Shown here one piece after another: positions 40,517 through 49,166 of a stretch of DNA of 64,000 bases (positions are counted from its first letter, which is position 1; each line of letters starts with the position of its first letter). Under the pieces are notes generated by a model. It saw only the letters and a program-made list of their open reading frames with translations, was not told the DNA's origin and did no database searches. The stretch lies in NCBI GenBank assembly GCA_039028975.1, contig JBCCHB010000052.1, forward strand, positions 30,795 to 94,794, in the 5' to 3' direction. This stretch comes from JAHBNG01 sp039028975. Its GTDB lineage: Bacteria; Chloroflexota; Anaerolineae; Caldilineales; Caldilineaceae. A program made the translations under genes and the position numbers.

Positions 40517-41962
40517 ATGATGCACTTAGATGAAACGATCCAATCCGTCGAACAAGGCCTGCGAACGGGCCCCGCCTTTCTAACCGAAGCGCCCGAGACA
40601 CCTTCAAGCCTGAACGAACGCATGATCCACTACAACGTCCCTGGCATGAGCATCGCCGTGATCAACAACGGAGTCATCGAGTGGGCCAAAGGCTATGGCC
40701 TGACGGATGCTGCTCATAGAAAGCCTGTCACCACTGAGACTCTCTTCGCTGCCGCCTCGATTAGCAAGCCAGTAACGGCGCTAGCCATACTTCGATTGGT
40801 GGAACAAGGGCTGCTCGATCTGGAGACAGATATCAACCAATATCTGAAGCAGTGGAAAGTGCTGGAAAATGAGCTGACCCAATCATCCCAAGTCACGTTA
40901 CGTCACATCCTCAGCCATATGTCAGGGTTAGACGCTGGGAACTATTCGGGCTATGGCCCCGACGAACCAGCGCCAACGCTCATTCAGCTTTTGAATGGAG
41001 AGGCACCTTCAAATTCAGGTCCAGTTCAGGTCATTACCGAGCCAGGGACGCGTGAAGCGTATTCTGGGCCAGGTTATTGGGTTTTGCAGCAACTTATCAT
41101 TGACCTGACGGGCGAATCGTTTGCTGATGCCATGCGCAGACTTGTGTTAGAACCATCAGGGATGACCCAAAGCACCTTCGACAAGCCACGCCAAATAGCG
41201 TCTGGTCACGATGATAAAGGCTCTGTGCTCTTCAATGATTGGGCTCGTCATCCCGGCCTAGCCGACGGTGGCTTATGGACAACTCCGACAGATTTAGCCT
41301 GTTTTGCGCTAGCAATCATCAACGCAGCCAATGGAATCAAGAACGATCTTCTCAGTCAGCCGCTCGCCCAGATGATGCTCGCGCGGCAAGGCGGATGCCA
41401 CGGGTTAGGGCTATTTCTCATCGGCAAAGAGGAAAATTTACTCTTTCGCCATGGTGGCGAGGGAGCGGGGTTTCTCTGTCAGATGGATGCCTTTCCAGCG
41501 CTTGGTCAAGGTGCTGTGATTATGACTAATGGCGTCAATGGCTGGTCATTGAAACAGGAGGTTTTACACAGCCTCGCCGTGACGTATGACTGGCCTCAGC
41601 TACAGCCTATCGGAAAAACCCGCGTGTCGGTTGATCCCACGAAGTTGGCCCCATTTGCAGGAATGTATAAAGTCACTGCGGATCCGCTGCTCTTGGACCG
41701 TTACATCGAATACTCAGGGCAATGGCAGATCCGAGAAGGTCGCGAACCACTGTATACCGTGCAGGTCGTCAATGATTATCTGAGCGTTCGTGACCCAGGT
41801 GAATATGATCTGACCTTCTATCCAGAATCGAACGATATATTCTTTACCTTAGATGATAGAACAACACTCTTGTTTCACACGGGTGCTGATGGGATGGTAG
41901 ATACGTTAGATATAATCCTAGATGACGAGTTAAGCGTCCCTGCGCAGCGCACTAGCGAATAA
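40517..41962 (+). CDS. Serine hydrolase, class C beta-lactamase fold
   Basis: The 481-residue protein has the penicillin-binding-fold signatures: S-x-x-K at Ser81-Lys84 in AAASISKPVTALAI, YSGPGYWVLQQL at the Tyr-x-Asn position (Asn replaced by Gly), and HGGEGAGFLCQ for the K-T-G-like triad. No signal peptide is visible, so it is probably cytosolic, which favours an esterase or peptidase over a secreted lactamase. A C-terminal lipocalin-like strand region (LDRYIEYSGQWQIREGREPL) follows. Start 3 bp after the AAC(3)-type gene. Confidence 0.85.
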   Translation: MMHLDETIQSVEQGLRTGPAFLTEAPETPSSLNERMIHYNVPGMSIAVINNGVIEWAKGYGLTDAAHRKPVTTETLFAAASISKPVTALAILRLVEQGLLDLETDINQYLKQWKVLENELTQSSQVTLRHILSHMSGLDAGNYSGYGPDEPAPTLIQLLNGEAPSNSGPVQVITEPGTREAYSGPGYWVLQQLIIDLTGESFADAMRRLVLEPSGMTQSTFDKPRQIASGHDDKGSVLFNDWARHPGLADGGLWTTPTDLACFALAIINAANGIKNDLLSQPLAQMMLARQGGCHGLGLFLIGKEENLLFRHGGEGAGFLCQMDAFPALGQGAVIMTNGVNGWSLKQEVLHSLAVTYDWPQLQPIGKTRVSVDPTKLAPFAGMYKVTADPLLLDRYIEYSGQWQIREGREPLYTVQVVNDYLSVRDPGEYDLTFYPESNDIFFTLDDRTTLLFHTGADGMVDTLDIILDDELSVPAQRTSE

Positions 41963-42080
41963 CATATATCACATAAGCAAGGTAATTGTGCTGACGTAAG
42001 TCCACGGAATCGTAACATCAGTAGTTCATGATTTTGGCGTAGGAGGCGTTCTCTTACCTCGGTCTTCTCGGGGCAATGCC

Positions 42081-42224
42081 GCATTAGAGATTACACGCAG
42101 TAGGGTTTCAGAGAGAGTTGGTCGCCAGCATTCCGGGAATGGGCTACATGTAGTCGGTTGGATCACGCTCTTTCTAACCCATTCCCGGAATGCTATTGTG
42201 CGTACTGCATGTAATAGAGAATGC
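42081..42224. repeat. Nested 144-bp inverted-repeat element
   Basis: The gene-free 41963-42360 stretch holds two concentric inverted repeats. The outer arms are GCATTagagATTACAcGCAG (42081 onward) and its counterpart ending at 42224, matching apart from a central AGAG and one base. The inner 17-bp arms, AGCATTCCGGGAATGGG (42127-42143) and CCCATTCCCGGAATGCT (42178-42194), are exact. It looks like a MITE or a long cruciform. Nothing else is seen in the gap. Confidence 0.65.
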
Positions 42225-42360
42225 TAATTCCGCATAATCGGGTAACTTTCGTGAACTACTGAATATAGCAGACTATTCCTGTAGCTTGACCGATTAGATA
42301 TGGGTAACCTATCTGTACTCATTCTATTGGCTACCTTCGTGAAGAAGTGTTAGGTGAAAT

Positions 42361-43335
42361 ATGAATCTACAAATTTCGCGTTTGGAGCCAAGCCAAGCGA
42401 AAGCCGTTGTTAATGTTCACAATAGCGCCTTTGCCAGGTGGTCTGCCAAGCTGCCAGCCTGCTATCGCTATCAGCCGCTGCAAATTGAGCGAGCGCGTGA
42501 ATGGTTGCAACTGCCTGCCCAAACAATTTGGGTCGCATGGCATTCTGGCACCCCAATTGGCTACGCCTGTTGTCAACAACGAGTCTTACCTTACAACGAC
42601 GAAATATGCCTCCTTCACTTTGATGTGACCCATGAAGACTGGGGGCAAAGCCGCATTGGGGTTGTGCCTGAATTTCAGGGCCAAGGGGTAGCTACTCAGC
42701 TACTCCAGACGATTGTCGATGATTTCACTATGGGGGGAGGTCACTTGGTAACGGCTTATGGCTACAACTTTAATCCAGCCGCTACCCGCCTCTTTACCAA
42801 GCTTGGATTTGTCAATAGCGAACGGTTTGTCTATATACCCTTTTCAAGCCAAAAGCCATTCACCTTTGATTCTGTCTTTGCTCAGCTTGATTTGGCCAAG
42901 CCGCTACCATCGGTTCCGCACGGCGAAGAGCTGGCTATCCGTCCGTTACATGAAGGCGATACTCATGCCATCCGCAGAATTTTTCAAGAGAGTTCGCCCT
43001 TTGCGTTTGATGGAGAGCCTTCAGACGATGCGCTGGCTGAGTGGTGGTGGGACGAGCATGCAGATATTCGATTGGTCGCTACAATCCATGGTGAGGTTGT
43101 AGGTCTGATGGAGTGCTATCGAGACGGCGTGATTGGCATCCCTGGTGTCTTGCCAACCTATCGCAGGAGGAGATATGGCTCAACCTTATTTTATCACTTA
43201 CTGGCTTCCATGCAGCAGGCTGGTTATCAGCTGGCAGTTGGCGACACAGGCGTGGTTCAGAAAGGAATGATTCGTCTCTATCAACGTTTTGGCTTTGATT
43301 GTTCCCCACGCCTCTTGAATTGGATTTACAGTTAA
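42361..43335 (+). CDS. Two-domain GNAT acetyltransferase
   Basis: The 324-residue protein has two GNAT domains. The first has IGVVPEFQGQGVATQLLQTI with a clear Q-x-x-G-x-A loop and TRLFTKLGFVNS. The second has GVIGIPGVLPTYRRRRYGST, where the loop is R-R-R-Y-G-S, and IRLYQRFGFDCSP. It starts behind AGGTGA. Substrate unknown. A convergent AEC transporter follows. Confidence 0.85.
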   Translation: MNLQISRLEPSQAKAVVNVHNSAFARWSAKLPACYRYQPLQIERAREWLQLPAQTIWVAWHSGTPIGYACCQQRVLPYNDEICLLHFDVTHEDWGQSRIGVVPEFQGQGVATQLLQTIVDDFTMGGGHLVTAYGYNFNPAATRLFTKLGFVNSERFVYIPFSSQKPFTFDSVFAQLDLAKPLPSVPHGEELAIRPLHEGDTHAIRRIFQESSPFAFDGEPSDDALAEWWWDEHADIRLVATIHGEVVGLMECYRDGVIGIPGVLPTYRRRRYGSTLFYHLLASMQQAGYQLAVGDTGVVQKGMIRLYQRFGFDCSPRLLNWIYS

Positions 43336-43396
43336 GATTGCATGGGCATCTTAAAAGGATGTAAAAACAAGCGTCTCAGCACACCGCTAAGTTTGC

Positions 43397-44305
43397 TTAG
43401 GATATAGTTGGGAGAAAAGTCAGCAGCACACTCAGGCTCAGAAAGCTACCCAATGTTGATACCAAGACAACACTGCTCAAAAAGTCGGCATCGCTGCCAA
43501 ATTCTTCTGCATATACGATGGTCAATACAGCAGTCGGCATACTGGAAATTAGAATCAGCACGTTGGCATTTGGGGTTTCTACAGCCAATATTGTGGTCAA
43601 GAGGATGGCAATAATTGGCGCAATCAGAATACGAATGCCAGCGGCAATACCGACGTGTAGTAGCTGGCCTGTGATTTGCGTATTGGCCAGCCTGAGACCC
43701 AAGATGACAATCATCAACGGTAAGGATGCTTGTCCTAACAGATCGAGTCCTCGTTCAATGGGAATAGGCACAGCATACTCTCCCAAGTTCACCATCAAGG
43801 CGACCGCCGCAACATAGGGATTTGGCACCCGCAAAATATTCATCATGGCATGCCGAGGCGAGGCTGAGCCGCTGGCGGCAATAAAGATGCCTACCGTATT
43901 GTAAAGAATATTGAAGATGATAAAGAGGACTATGCCCCGGGAGAGACCATCCTCACCAAAGGCAAAGGTGGTGAGTGGTAGACCGAAATTTCCTGCATTA
44001 GCCACACTGGTGCCCAGTACAAATGCACTAGTCGAGCGTTTGTCAAGGTTTAGAAAACGGCTCACCATCCAGCCGATTAGCGCCATCAGCACTGTCGATA
44101 AAATACCCACACTAGCTAGTTCGCCCAGATCATCGGCCCGCAAGGTCGATTTGCTCAGGCTGCTAAAAATCAGGGCCGGCGTTGCTAGATAGATGATGAC
44201 TTTAGAAAGAGGACGGGTATCGACTTGGAAGAGACGACCTACGATGTATGCCAAGCAGGTAATGAGAGCAACGGGGGCGATAACGTTATAAAATATTGAA
44301 AGCAT
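43397..44305 (-). CDS. AEC-family (auxin efflux carrier) transporter
   Basis: Start at ATG 44305 (a TTG eight codons upstream is possible), giving MLSIFYNVIAPVALITCLAY. About ten hydrophobic segments in two halves are seen; the N-terminal repeat contains VIIYLATPALIFSSLSKSTL and the later half GTSVANAGNFGLPLTTFAFG, both typical of AEC carriers. Members export malate, auxin-like or other small organic acids. The gene is convergent with the GNAT at 42361 (61-bp gap). Confidence 0.87.
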   Translation of the reverse strand: MLSIFYNVIAPVALITCLAYIVGRLFQVDTRPLSKVIIYLATPALIFSSLSKSTLRADDLGELASVGILSTVLMALIGWMVSRFLNLDKRSTSAFVLGTSVANAGNFGLPLTTFAFGEDGLSRGIVLFIIFNILYNTVGIFIAASGSASPRHAMMNILRVPNPYVAAVALMVNLGEYAVPIPIERGLDLLGQASLPLMIVILGLRLANTQITGQLLHVGIAAGIRILIAPIIAILLTTILAVETPNANVLILISSMPTAVLTIVYAEEFGSDADFLSSVVLVSTLGSFLSLSVLLTFLPTIS

Positions 44306-44487
44306 AATGATAATAGAAAAACTGGGCAAACTTCACCCAGTCTCGAAAGTAAGTGATCTATCAGCCAATTGCAATGCCGTAGAGTATCTATTCTAGCTGC
44401 CAAGCATAGGTCGAAATCCAGGCTATGTCAAGTAAAACTAGCACATAATAGTCAAACAGACCACTACGACAGCAAGGCGTAAGTCCT

Positions 44488-44609
44488 TATACAGATAGCG
44501 TGTTTGCCGTAGCCCGTCCTTGTAGGGCGGGGTAGATGGGTAGACCAAGCACCCCGCCCTACAAGGACGGGCTACAAGTGTCCCTCTTAAATACCCATCG
44601 TTCTGTATA
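44488..44609. repeat. REP-like hairpin with outer inverted repeat
   Basis: Within the gene-free 44306-44935 stretch, the core (44509-44533 and 44551-44575) has 25-bp perfect arms starting GTAGCCCGTCCTTGTAGG around a 17-nt loop. Outside it, TATACAGA (44488-44495) mirrors TCTGTATA (44602-44609). GTAG at the foot matches the elements at 31873 and 49033. Confidence 0.7.
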
Positions 44610-44795
44610 GTTATACGCCCCATAGTACTAGGTATCTTCATATAGGGAAATCTTAACAAACGAGTCAAGTTTTTAGCTGCCGAAAACATCATGTATTACT
44701 TGCAAACTTGCCGACTTGCTGGATACTACTCGTCGGTTTGAGGCGCAGCTTCGCTAGTATAGTGCAGTGGCAGCCCACTTACAAGAGAGGAAACA

Positions 44796-44879
44796 ATGAG
44801 AGTAATGGATAAGACATAGGATGGCAATATATGGGATGGTTCGCGAGAAAGTGTCAACCAAACTCGTTCGCTATGGTGA
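44796..44879 (+). pseudogene. Aborted gene start with ribosome binding site
   Basis: ATG 44796 follows GAGAGG and reads MRVMDKT before a TAG (44817-44819); the same frame then continues DGNIWDGSRESVNQTRSLW to a TGA at 44877-44879. It may be the decayed N-terminus of a former gene, since the intact methyltransferase starts 57 bp further. Evidence is weak. Confidence 0.25.
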
Positions 44880-44935
44880 ATCGCCTCCACTATATTGATC
44901 ATATACCCCGATGATAAACATGAGGATTAGAACAA

Positions 44936-46567
44936 ATGATTCTTCAAGATGTGATTAGTCGTAAAATACCACCAGAACCATGGATGGATGGTGATAAGAT
45001 TCCTTGGGATGAGCCGGCTTTCAGCCAACGGATGCTGAAAGAACATCTTTCTCAAGCCCATGATGCTGCTAGCCGTCGATTTACAACAATTGACAAGCAC
45101 GTAAACTGGATCCACAGCACGATCTTGGCGCAAAAGCCGTCGCAGATTCTAGATTTGGGATGCGGTCCAGGGCTCTATACAGAGCGGCTGGCGAGATTAG
45201 GACACCACTGTGTTGGTATCGATTTTGGACCAGCCTCAATTGAATACGCACAGGAACAAGCGACTTCTCAAAACCTAACAATCGACTATCGCCACGAAGA
45301 TATTCGACAGGCTGAATACGGCGTAGGTTTCGATCTTGTCATGCTTATTAACGGCGAATTCAATGTATTCCGTCCAACAGAAGCCAGGAAACTCTTGCTC
45401 AAATCATTGAATGCATTGAATGAAGGTGGTCTGCTTCTCATCGAACCCCACACCTTTGCTGGCGTCCAGATCAAAGCCGATGAACCATCGCGTTGGCGTG
45501 CTGCCCAGAAAGGATTATTCTCGGACTTTCCTCACCTGTGGCTTCAAGAGCATTTCTGGGACGCCAAGAGCGATGCAACCATCACCCGCCATTACATCAT
45601 TGATGCAACAACAGCAGAAGTTACAAAACATGCTGAAACCTTGCAAGCTTACAAAGAAGAGCGTTATCGGCAACTGTTAACGTCAGTCGGGTTCAGCACT
45701 ATACAACGCTTTGCATCGTTAACCGGTAGTGCGGATTTCGTGCAGGATGATATGTTCGTTCTCGTTGCACAGAAGGATCAGCATAACGATACAGATACAA
45801 AAGACAATGCACGACAGGAGCTTGAGCGAATTCGTCGTGGTGTTCGCACAGCACCAAGGCCAGAAATTGATGATGCACCAGAGTGGCTGAATGACATAGA
45901 GGAGATGCGAGGTTTCTTTAGTTCGGCAGCTCCAGTCTGGGATAAGGTCTTTGGCGCTGATAAGAAGGACCCGCTGTATGAGGCTGTGGCGGAGCAGATC
46001 GCGCAGACAGAATCAGCCGTGCGCGTCCTTGTTTTGGGCTGCGGCACAGGACTTGAATTGCCAGCGATCTTGGCCAAAGTGCCTAACGCCCATGTAACAG
46101 GGGTTGACTCTGCCCCAGGTATGCTCGCCGAACTGCGCAAGAAGTTCCCAGAGAAAATGACTCAGATTGAGCTGATTGAGGAATCATATGTTGACCTGCC
46201 GCTTGGTGATCAGCAGTTTGACTATGTGATCGCTACACTCACGGTTCATCACTTGGCACCCAAAGCCAAACTCGCTCTCTATCAAAACATTCGGGCAGCA
46301 CTCCAAACCACCGGAAAATATATCGAAGGCGATCAGTCCACCAGCCCACAGAGTGAACAGGAGAACTTACGGTGGTATCAGGCATATATCTCGACCTTAC
46401 CTGGGGGAGATAAAGCCGAATGGAACTATGACGTCACCTTGAGCCCGGAGACAGAAGAACGCCTGCTGCGAGAAGCTGGCTTCGCCCAAGTTGATCTTAC
46501 CTGGGAGCAACGTGATGAATCAGGTCATGGACTTGCAGTGTTCTTGGCTAGAAGTCTTGGGCTCTGA
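44936..46567 (+). CDS. Fused double SAM-dependent methyltransferase
   Basis: The 543-residue protein contains two class I methyltransferase domains. Domain 1 (about 40-270) has motif I ILDLGCGPGLYTERLARLGH and acidic GIDFGPASIEYAQEQA. Domain 2 (about 300-543) has VRVLVLGCGTGLELPAILAK and VTGVDSAPGMLAELRKKFPE plus VIATLTVHHL. The domains are joined by a charged linker (DQHNDTDTKDNARQELERIR). Fusion of two different methyltransferases suggests two methyl transfers on one substrate or an intramolecular partner. Start behind GAGGATT. Confidence 0.88.
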   Translation: MILQDVISRKIPPEPWMDGDKIPWDEPAFSQRMLKEHLSQAHDAASRRFTTIDKHVNWIHSTILAQKPSQILDLGCGPGLYTERLARLGHHCVGIDFGPASIEYAQEQATSQNLTIDYRHEDIRQAEYGVGFDLVMLINGEFNVFRPTEARKLLLKSLNALNEGGLLLIEPHTFAGVQIKADEPSRWRAAQKGLFSDFPHLWLQEHFWDAKSDATITRHYIIDATTAEVTKHAETLQAYKEERYRQLLTSVGFSTIQRFASLTGSADFVQDDMFVLVAQKDQHNDTDTKDNARQELERIRRGVRTAPRPEIDDAPEWLNDIEEMRGFFSSAAPVWDKVFGADKKDPLYEAVAEQIAQTESAVRVLVLGCGTGLELPAILAKVPNAHVTGVDSAPGMLAELRKKFPEKMTQIELIEESYVDLPLGDQQFDYVIATLTVHHLAPKAKLALYQNIRAALQTTGKYIEGDQSTSPQSEQENLRWYQAYISTLPGGDKAEWNYDVTLSPETEERLLREAGFAQVDLTWEQRDESGHGLAVFLARSLGL

Positions 46568-46815
46568 AAGTTAATGCATTTGAGTCAATTTGTTGATGAA
46601 TGCGTTATCCATGTCCCTCCTACCCATGTTGCAAACCGCTTGCCGGTCTGAGGTCGGTGGAAATGTGAAATCATCACATACCTCATGGCGCAACCCCTGT
46701 CATCTCTGGGTACCTTCGAGATCTGGGGCTTACAAATCCCAGATTTCTCCTCGCCCCTCGTCGAAATGACATGGTCGGAGATAATCTCACATTGCTACCC
46801 TGAGGTCTCACCTCG

Positions 46816-46900
46816 CTATAGTCTTTAAGAAAAAGATTTTCCAGCCGCCCTTCGACAAGCCCAGGGGACAACTGGAAAATCTTTTTCTGGATATCTATAG
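46816..46900. repeat. Hairpin with 17-bp perfect arms and CTATAG ends
   Basis: The gene-free 46568-46944 stretch contains AGAAAAAGATTTTCCAG (46828-46844) and its exact reverse complement (46872-46888), flanked at equal distance by CTATAG (46816-46821 and 46895-46900). A decayed TCGAAATGACA-type element lies just upstream (about 46690-46800). The T-rich right arm could act as a terminator for the methyltransferase message. Confidence 0.6.
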
Positions 46901-46944
46901 TAACTAAAATAAAAGTCAAAGTATAACAATAGGGAGAAGATTCT

Positions 46945-47886
46945 GTGACAAAGACCAGCCAAGGCGGCATCGCCATTGCGAAGAAGATCGCATCCGTTTA
47001 TCGTTGCAATCCTAATGTACAGGTCATGATTTTAGGTGGCTCTGTTGCCCGTCAATGGGCTGATCCTTATTCTGATCTGGAGTTGGGTGTTTTTTGGAAT
47101 TCACCGCCGACCGATGAGGAGCGAACAACCTTGATTAGGCAAGCTGGTGGTGATTTATGGACATTTCATTCTCATCCACCATACTCAACCTGGATAGCAA
47201 GTGAACATTGGGGTCTCGAGAGGATTGAAATAGACAGTCGAACCTATGCTGGCACATCCATGATCGATGTCAAGCATATGACCGTCACCAATCTAGAGCA
47301 ATGCATTCAAGATGTCATTGAAGAACTTGATACTGCACTGGACAAGCAAGTTGTTCTCTCGGCCATTGTGGATGGAATCTCGCTCATAGGCGATGAGGCT
47401 TTACAGAATTGGCAGTTGCAAGCACGTTCGTTTCCAACACCATTGGCGGTTAAGATCGTCCAAGAAAATTTATGGTTTGGGCCTTGGTTTCCAGCTCTCG
47501 GCTATATTGAACGCAACGATGTGCTCGTAACACATCAGCACTTTATCTGGGCTGGCCAATCCATGTTGCGGGTCTTGGCTGCCTTGAATCGCGTCTACTA
47601 TCCGTCGAGCGAACACAAGTGGATGACACGCTTGGCAAATGAGCTTCAATTTGCGCCACCGAATCTGGCCGAGCGTCTTCAAGAGGTCTTTACGCTTGAT
47701 CTTGCTGGTGGGTGGAAATCTCTACGCACGCTCCTCGACGAGACAATTCAGCTCGTTGAGGAGCATCTGCCTGAAGTTAATTCGATGGCCCTTTTCAAAG
47801 ACCATCCAGAAATCAATACTGACTGGGCAAAAAACCGATGGGAACCAAATCCTCCCTATACGCTAATGGCATCTATAGGCAGTTAA
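46945..47886 (+). CDS. Nucleotidyltransferase-fold protein, divergent type D
   Basis: The gene starts with GTG (46945) behind AGGGAGAAG. The 313-residue protein has LGGSVARQWADPYSDLELGV, the G-G-S-x-x-R...D-P-x-S-D-x-E form in which Asp44 and Glu46 take the place of the two aspartates. It is shorter in the C-terminal half than paralogues A-C and lacks the GDEW block, so it belongs to a separate branch. It lies 10 bp before paralogue C. Confidence 0.78.
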   Translation: MTKTSQGGIAIAKKIASVYRCNPNVQVMILGGSVARQWADPYSDLELGVFWNSPPTDEERTTLIRQAGGDLWTFHSHPPYSTWIASEHWGLERIEIDSRTYAGTSMIDVKHMTVTNLEQCIQDVIEELDTALDKQVVLSAIVDGISLIGDEALQNWQLQARSFPTPLAVKIVQENLWFGPWFPALGYIERNDVLVTHQHFIWAGQSMLRVLAALNRVYYPSSEHKWMTRLANELQFAPPNLAERLQEVFTLDLAGGWKSLRTLLDETIQLVEEHLPEVNSMALFKDHPEINTDWAKNRWEPNPPYTLMASIGS

Positions 47887-47896
47887 AGGATCTAAA

Positions 47897-48916
47897 ATGC
47901 AAACCTTAACCTTACATAACTCAACAGAAAATCCAGAAGTTGATCGCATCCTGCAAGAGATCATCCATCTATATGAGACAGAATTCCCGGAGTACATTCG
48001 GGTCTACTACGTGATTGGCAGCTATGCCGACGGTAGCAGCATCTCGCTCAGTGACATTGACCTTGCTATTATTTTTGCCAAAGGGCTTACCCGCGAGCAG
48101 CTAGAGCATGCTTGGGCACTGGCCGAGCAGTGTAGTTCGTTTAGCGAGATACGGCTTGACATCGGCCTGGATCTCGAAAAACGCCTCCCTGGGGTAGGGC
48201 GGGTTCTCTTCAAGCTCGGAGGACTTTGCGTCTACGGAACAGATATCCGTGACCAACTTGAACTGCCGCCACTAGCCGAGTATCAGCAGGATGTAACCTG
48301 GAGTCCCTATCGTTTTCTTGGTCAGGTTATTCGCAATCAGGAGGTACTCACTTATCCGTTGGGTTATCCAGATCCTGATGATCCCTTCTACGGTTATACC
48401 CAAAAGCGAATCGATGCATGGTATCCGGCTACGACAACTGCTGGCACTAAAGAGATTATTACTGGCGTCACGCGTACGGCCACGGCCCTGCTGGCATTAC
48501 GCGCCGAGTGCTATGTGGGAACGAAAAAGGCCAGTGTTGACTTATACCGTCGACAGATTGGCGATGAGTGGTCAGACTTCTTGGAAACTTGGTATCGAAA
48601 AGGGAAGCTCGAGTGGTACTACACCATACCAGCCCAAGCAGAAGACCAGGATCTGCTACGCGATCTTTGCCAGCAGACTCTTGCATTTGAAAATCACTAC
48701 TTTCAGCACTATCGCGATTATCTCGAAAAGCTACTGAGCGGCTCCGAAGAAGAAAAGCTGTTTGCCGTCCAACGGCTGACCCAAGTCTGCTATAGGGATG
48801 AGGAGATGGTCAGTACGCTACAAGAAATAGTACAAAGTCTAACCGTTTCCGCGGAGATCCGCGATGTTGCGACACAGGCACTTATTTGCAGCGAACACAA
48901 CATGAATAGAGAATAA
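47897..48916 (+). CDS. Nucleotidyltransferase-fold protein, paralogue C
   Basis: The 339-residue protein has GSYADGSSISLSDIDLAIIF with Gly41, Asp53 and Asp55 in register with paralogues A and B, and the shared block IGDEWSDFLETWYRKGKLEW with ENHYFQHYRDYLEKLL. Its C-terminal 70 residues resemble a HEAT-like helical repeat (EEKLFAVQRLTQVCYRDEEM). It follows type D by 10 bp in a two-gene operon. Confidence 0.8.
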   Translation: MQTLTLHNSTENPEVDRILQEIIHLYETEFPEYIRVYYVIGSYADGSSISLSDIDLAIIFAKGLTREQLEHAWALAEQCSSFSEIRLDIGLDLEKRLPGVGRVLFKLGGLCVYGTDIRDQLELPPLAEYQQDVTWSPYRFLGQVIRNQEVLTYPLGYPDPDDPFYGYTQKRIDAWYPATTTAGTKEIITGVTRTATALLALRAECYVGTKKASVDLYRRQIGDEWSDFLETWYRKGKLEWYYTIPAQAEDQDLLRDLCQQTLAFENHYFQHYRDYLEKLLSGSEEEKLFAVQRLTQVCYRDEEMVSTLQEIVQSLTVSAEIRDVATQALICSEHNMNRE

Positions 48917-48969
48917 AGTGACTAACAATCCTGACGAACAGACGATCCATAAATACTTCCAACTCTTTA

Positions 48970-49124
48970 CTCTTTATGTAAACCAATAACAATAAGGCTA
49001 TGCCACAAAAATAATTACCCATAATCTGCGCAGTTAGCACGCCCTCGTGCGAAGCGCACCGGCACGGGGCGTGCCTACTACACGAGTATTTTATTCTGTG
49101 GAATGGCCTAAAGGATATAAAGAG
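48970..49124. repeat. 155-bp nested inverted-repeat element with GTAG-like core
   Basis: CTCTTTAT (48970-48977) mirrors ATAAAGAG (49117-49124). Inside, GGCTATGCCACAAAAATAA mirrors TTATTCTGTGGAATGGCC with few mismatches, and the core (49033-49078) is GTTAGCACGCCCTCGTGC facing GCACGGGGCGTGCCTAC. The core belongs to the GTAG...CTAC hairpin group. It fills the convergent gap between paralogue C and the sulfatase. Confidence 0.6.
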
Positions 49125-49166
49125 CAAATCGCCATGGGCTATGGTTAACATTCTGACCCCTTCTTT

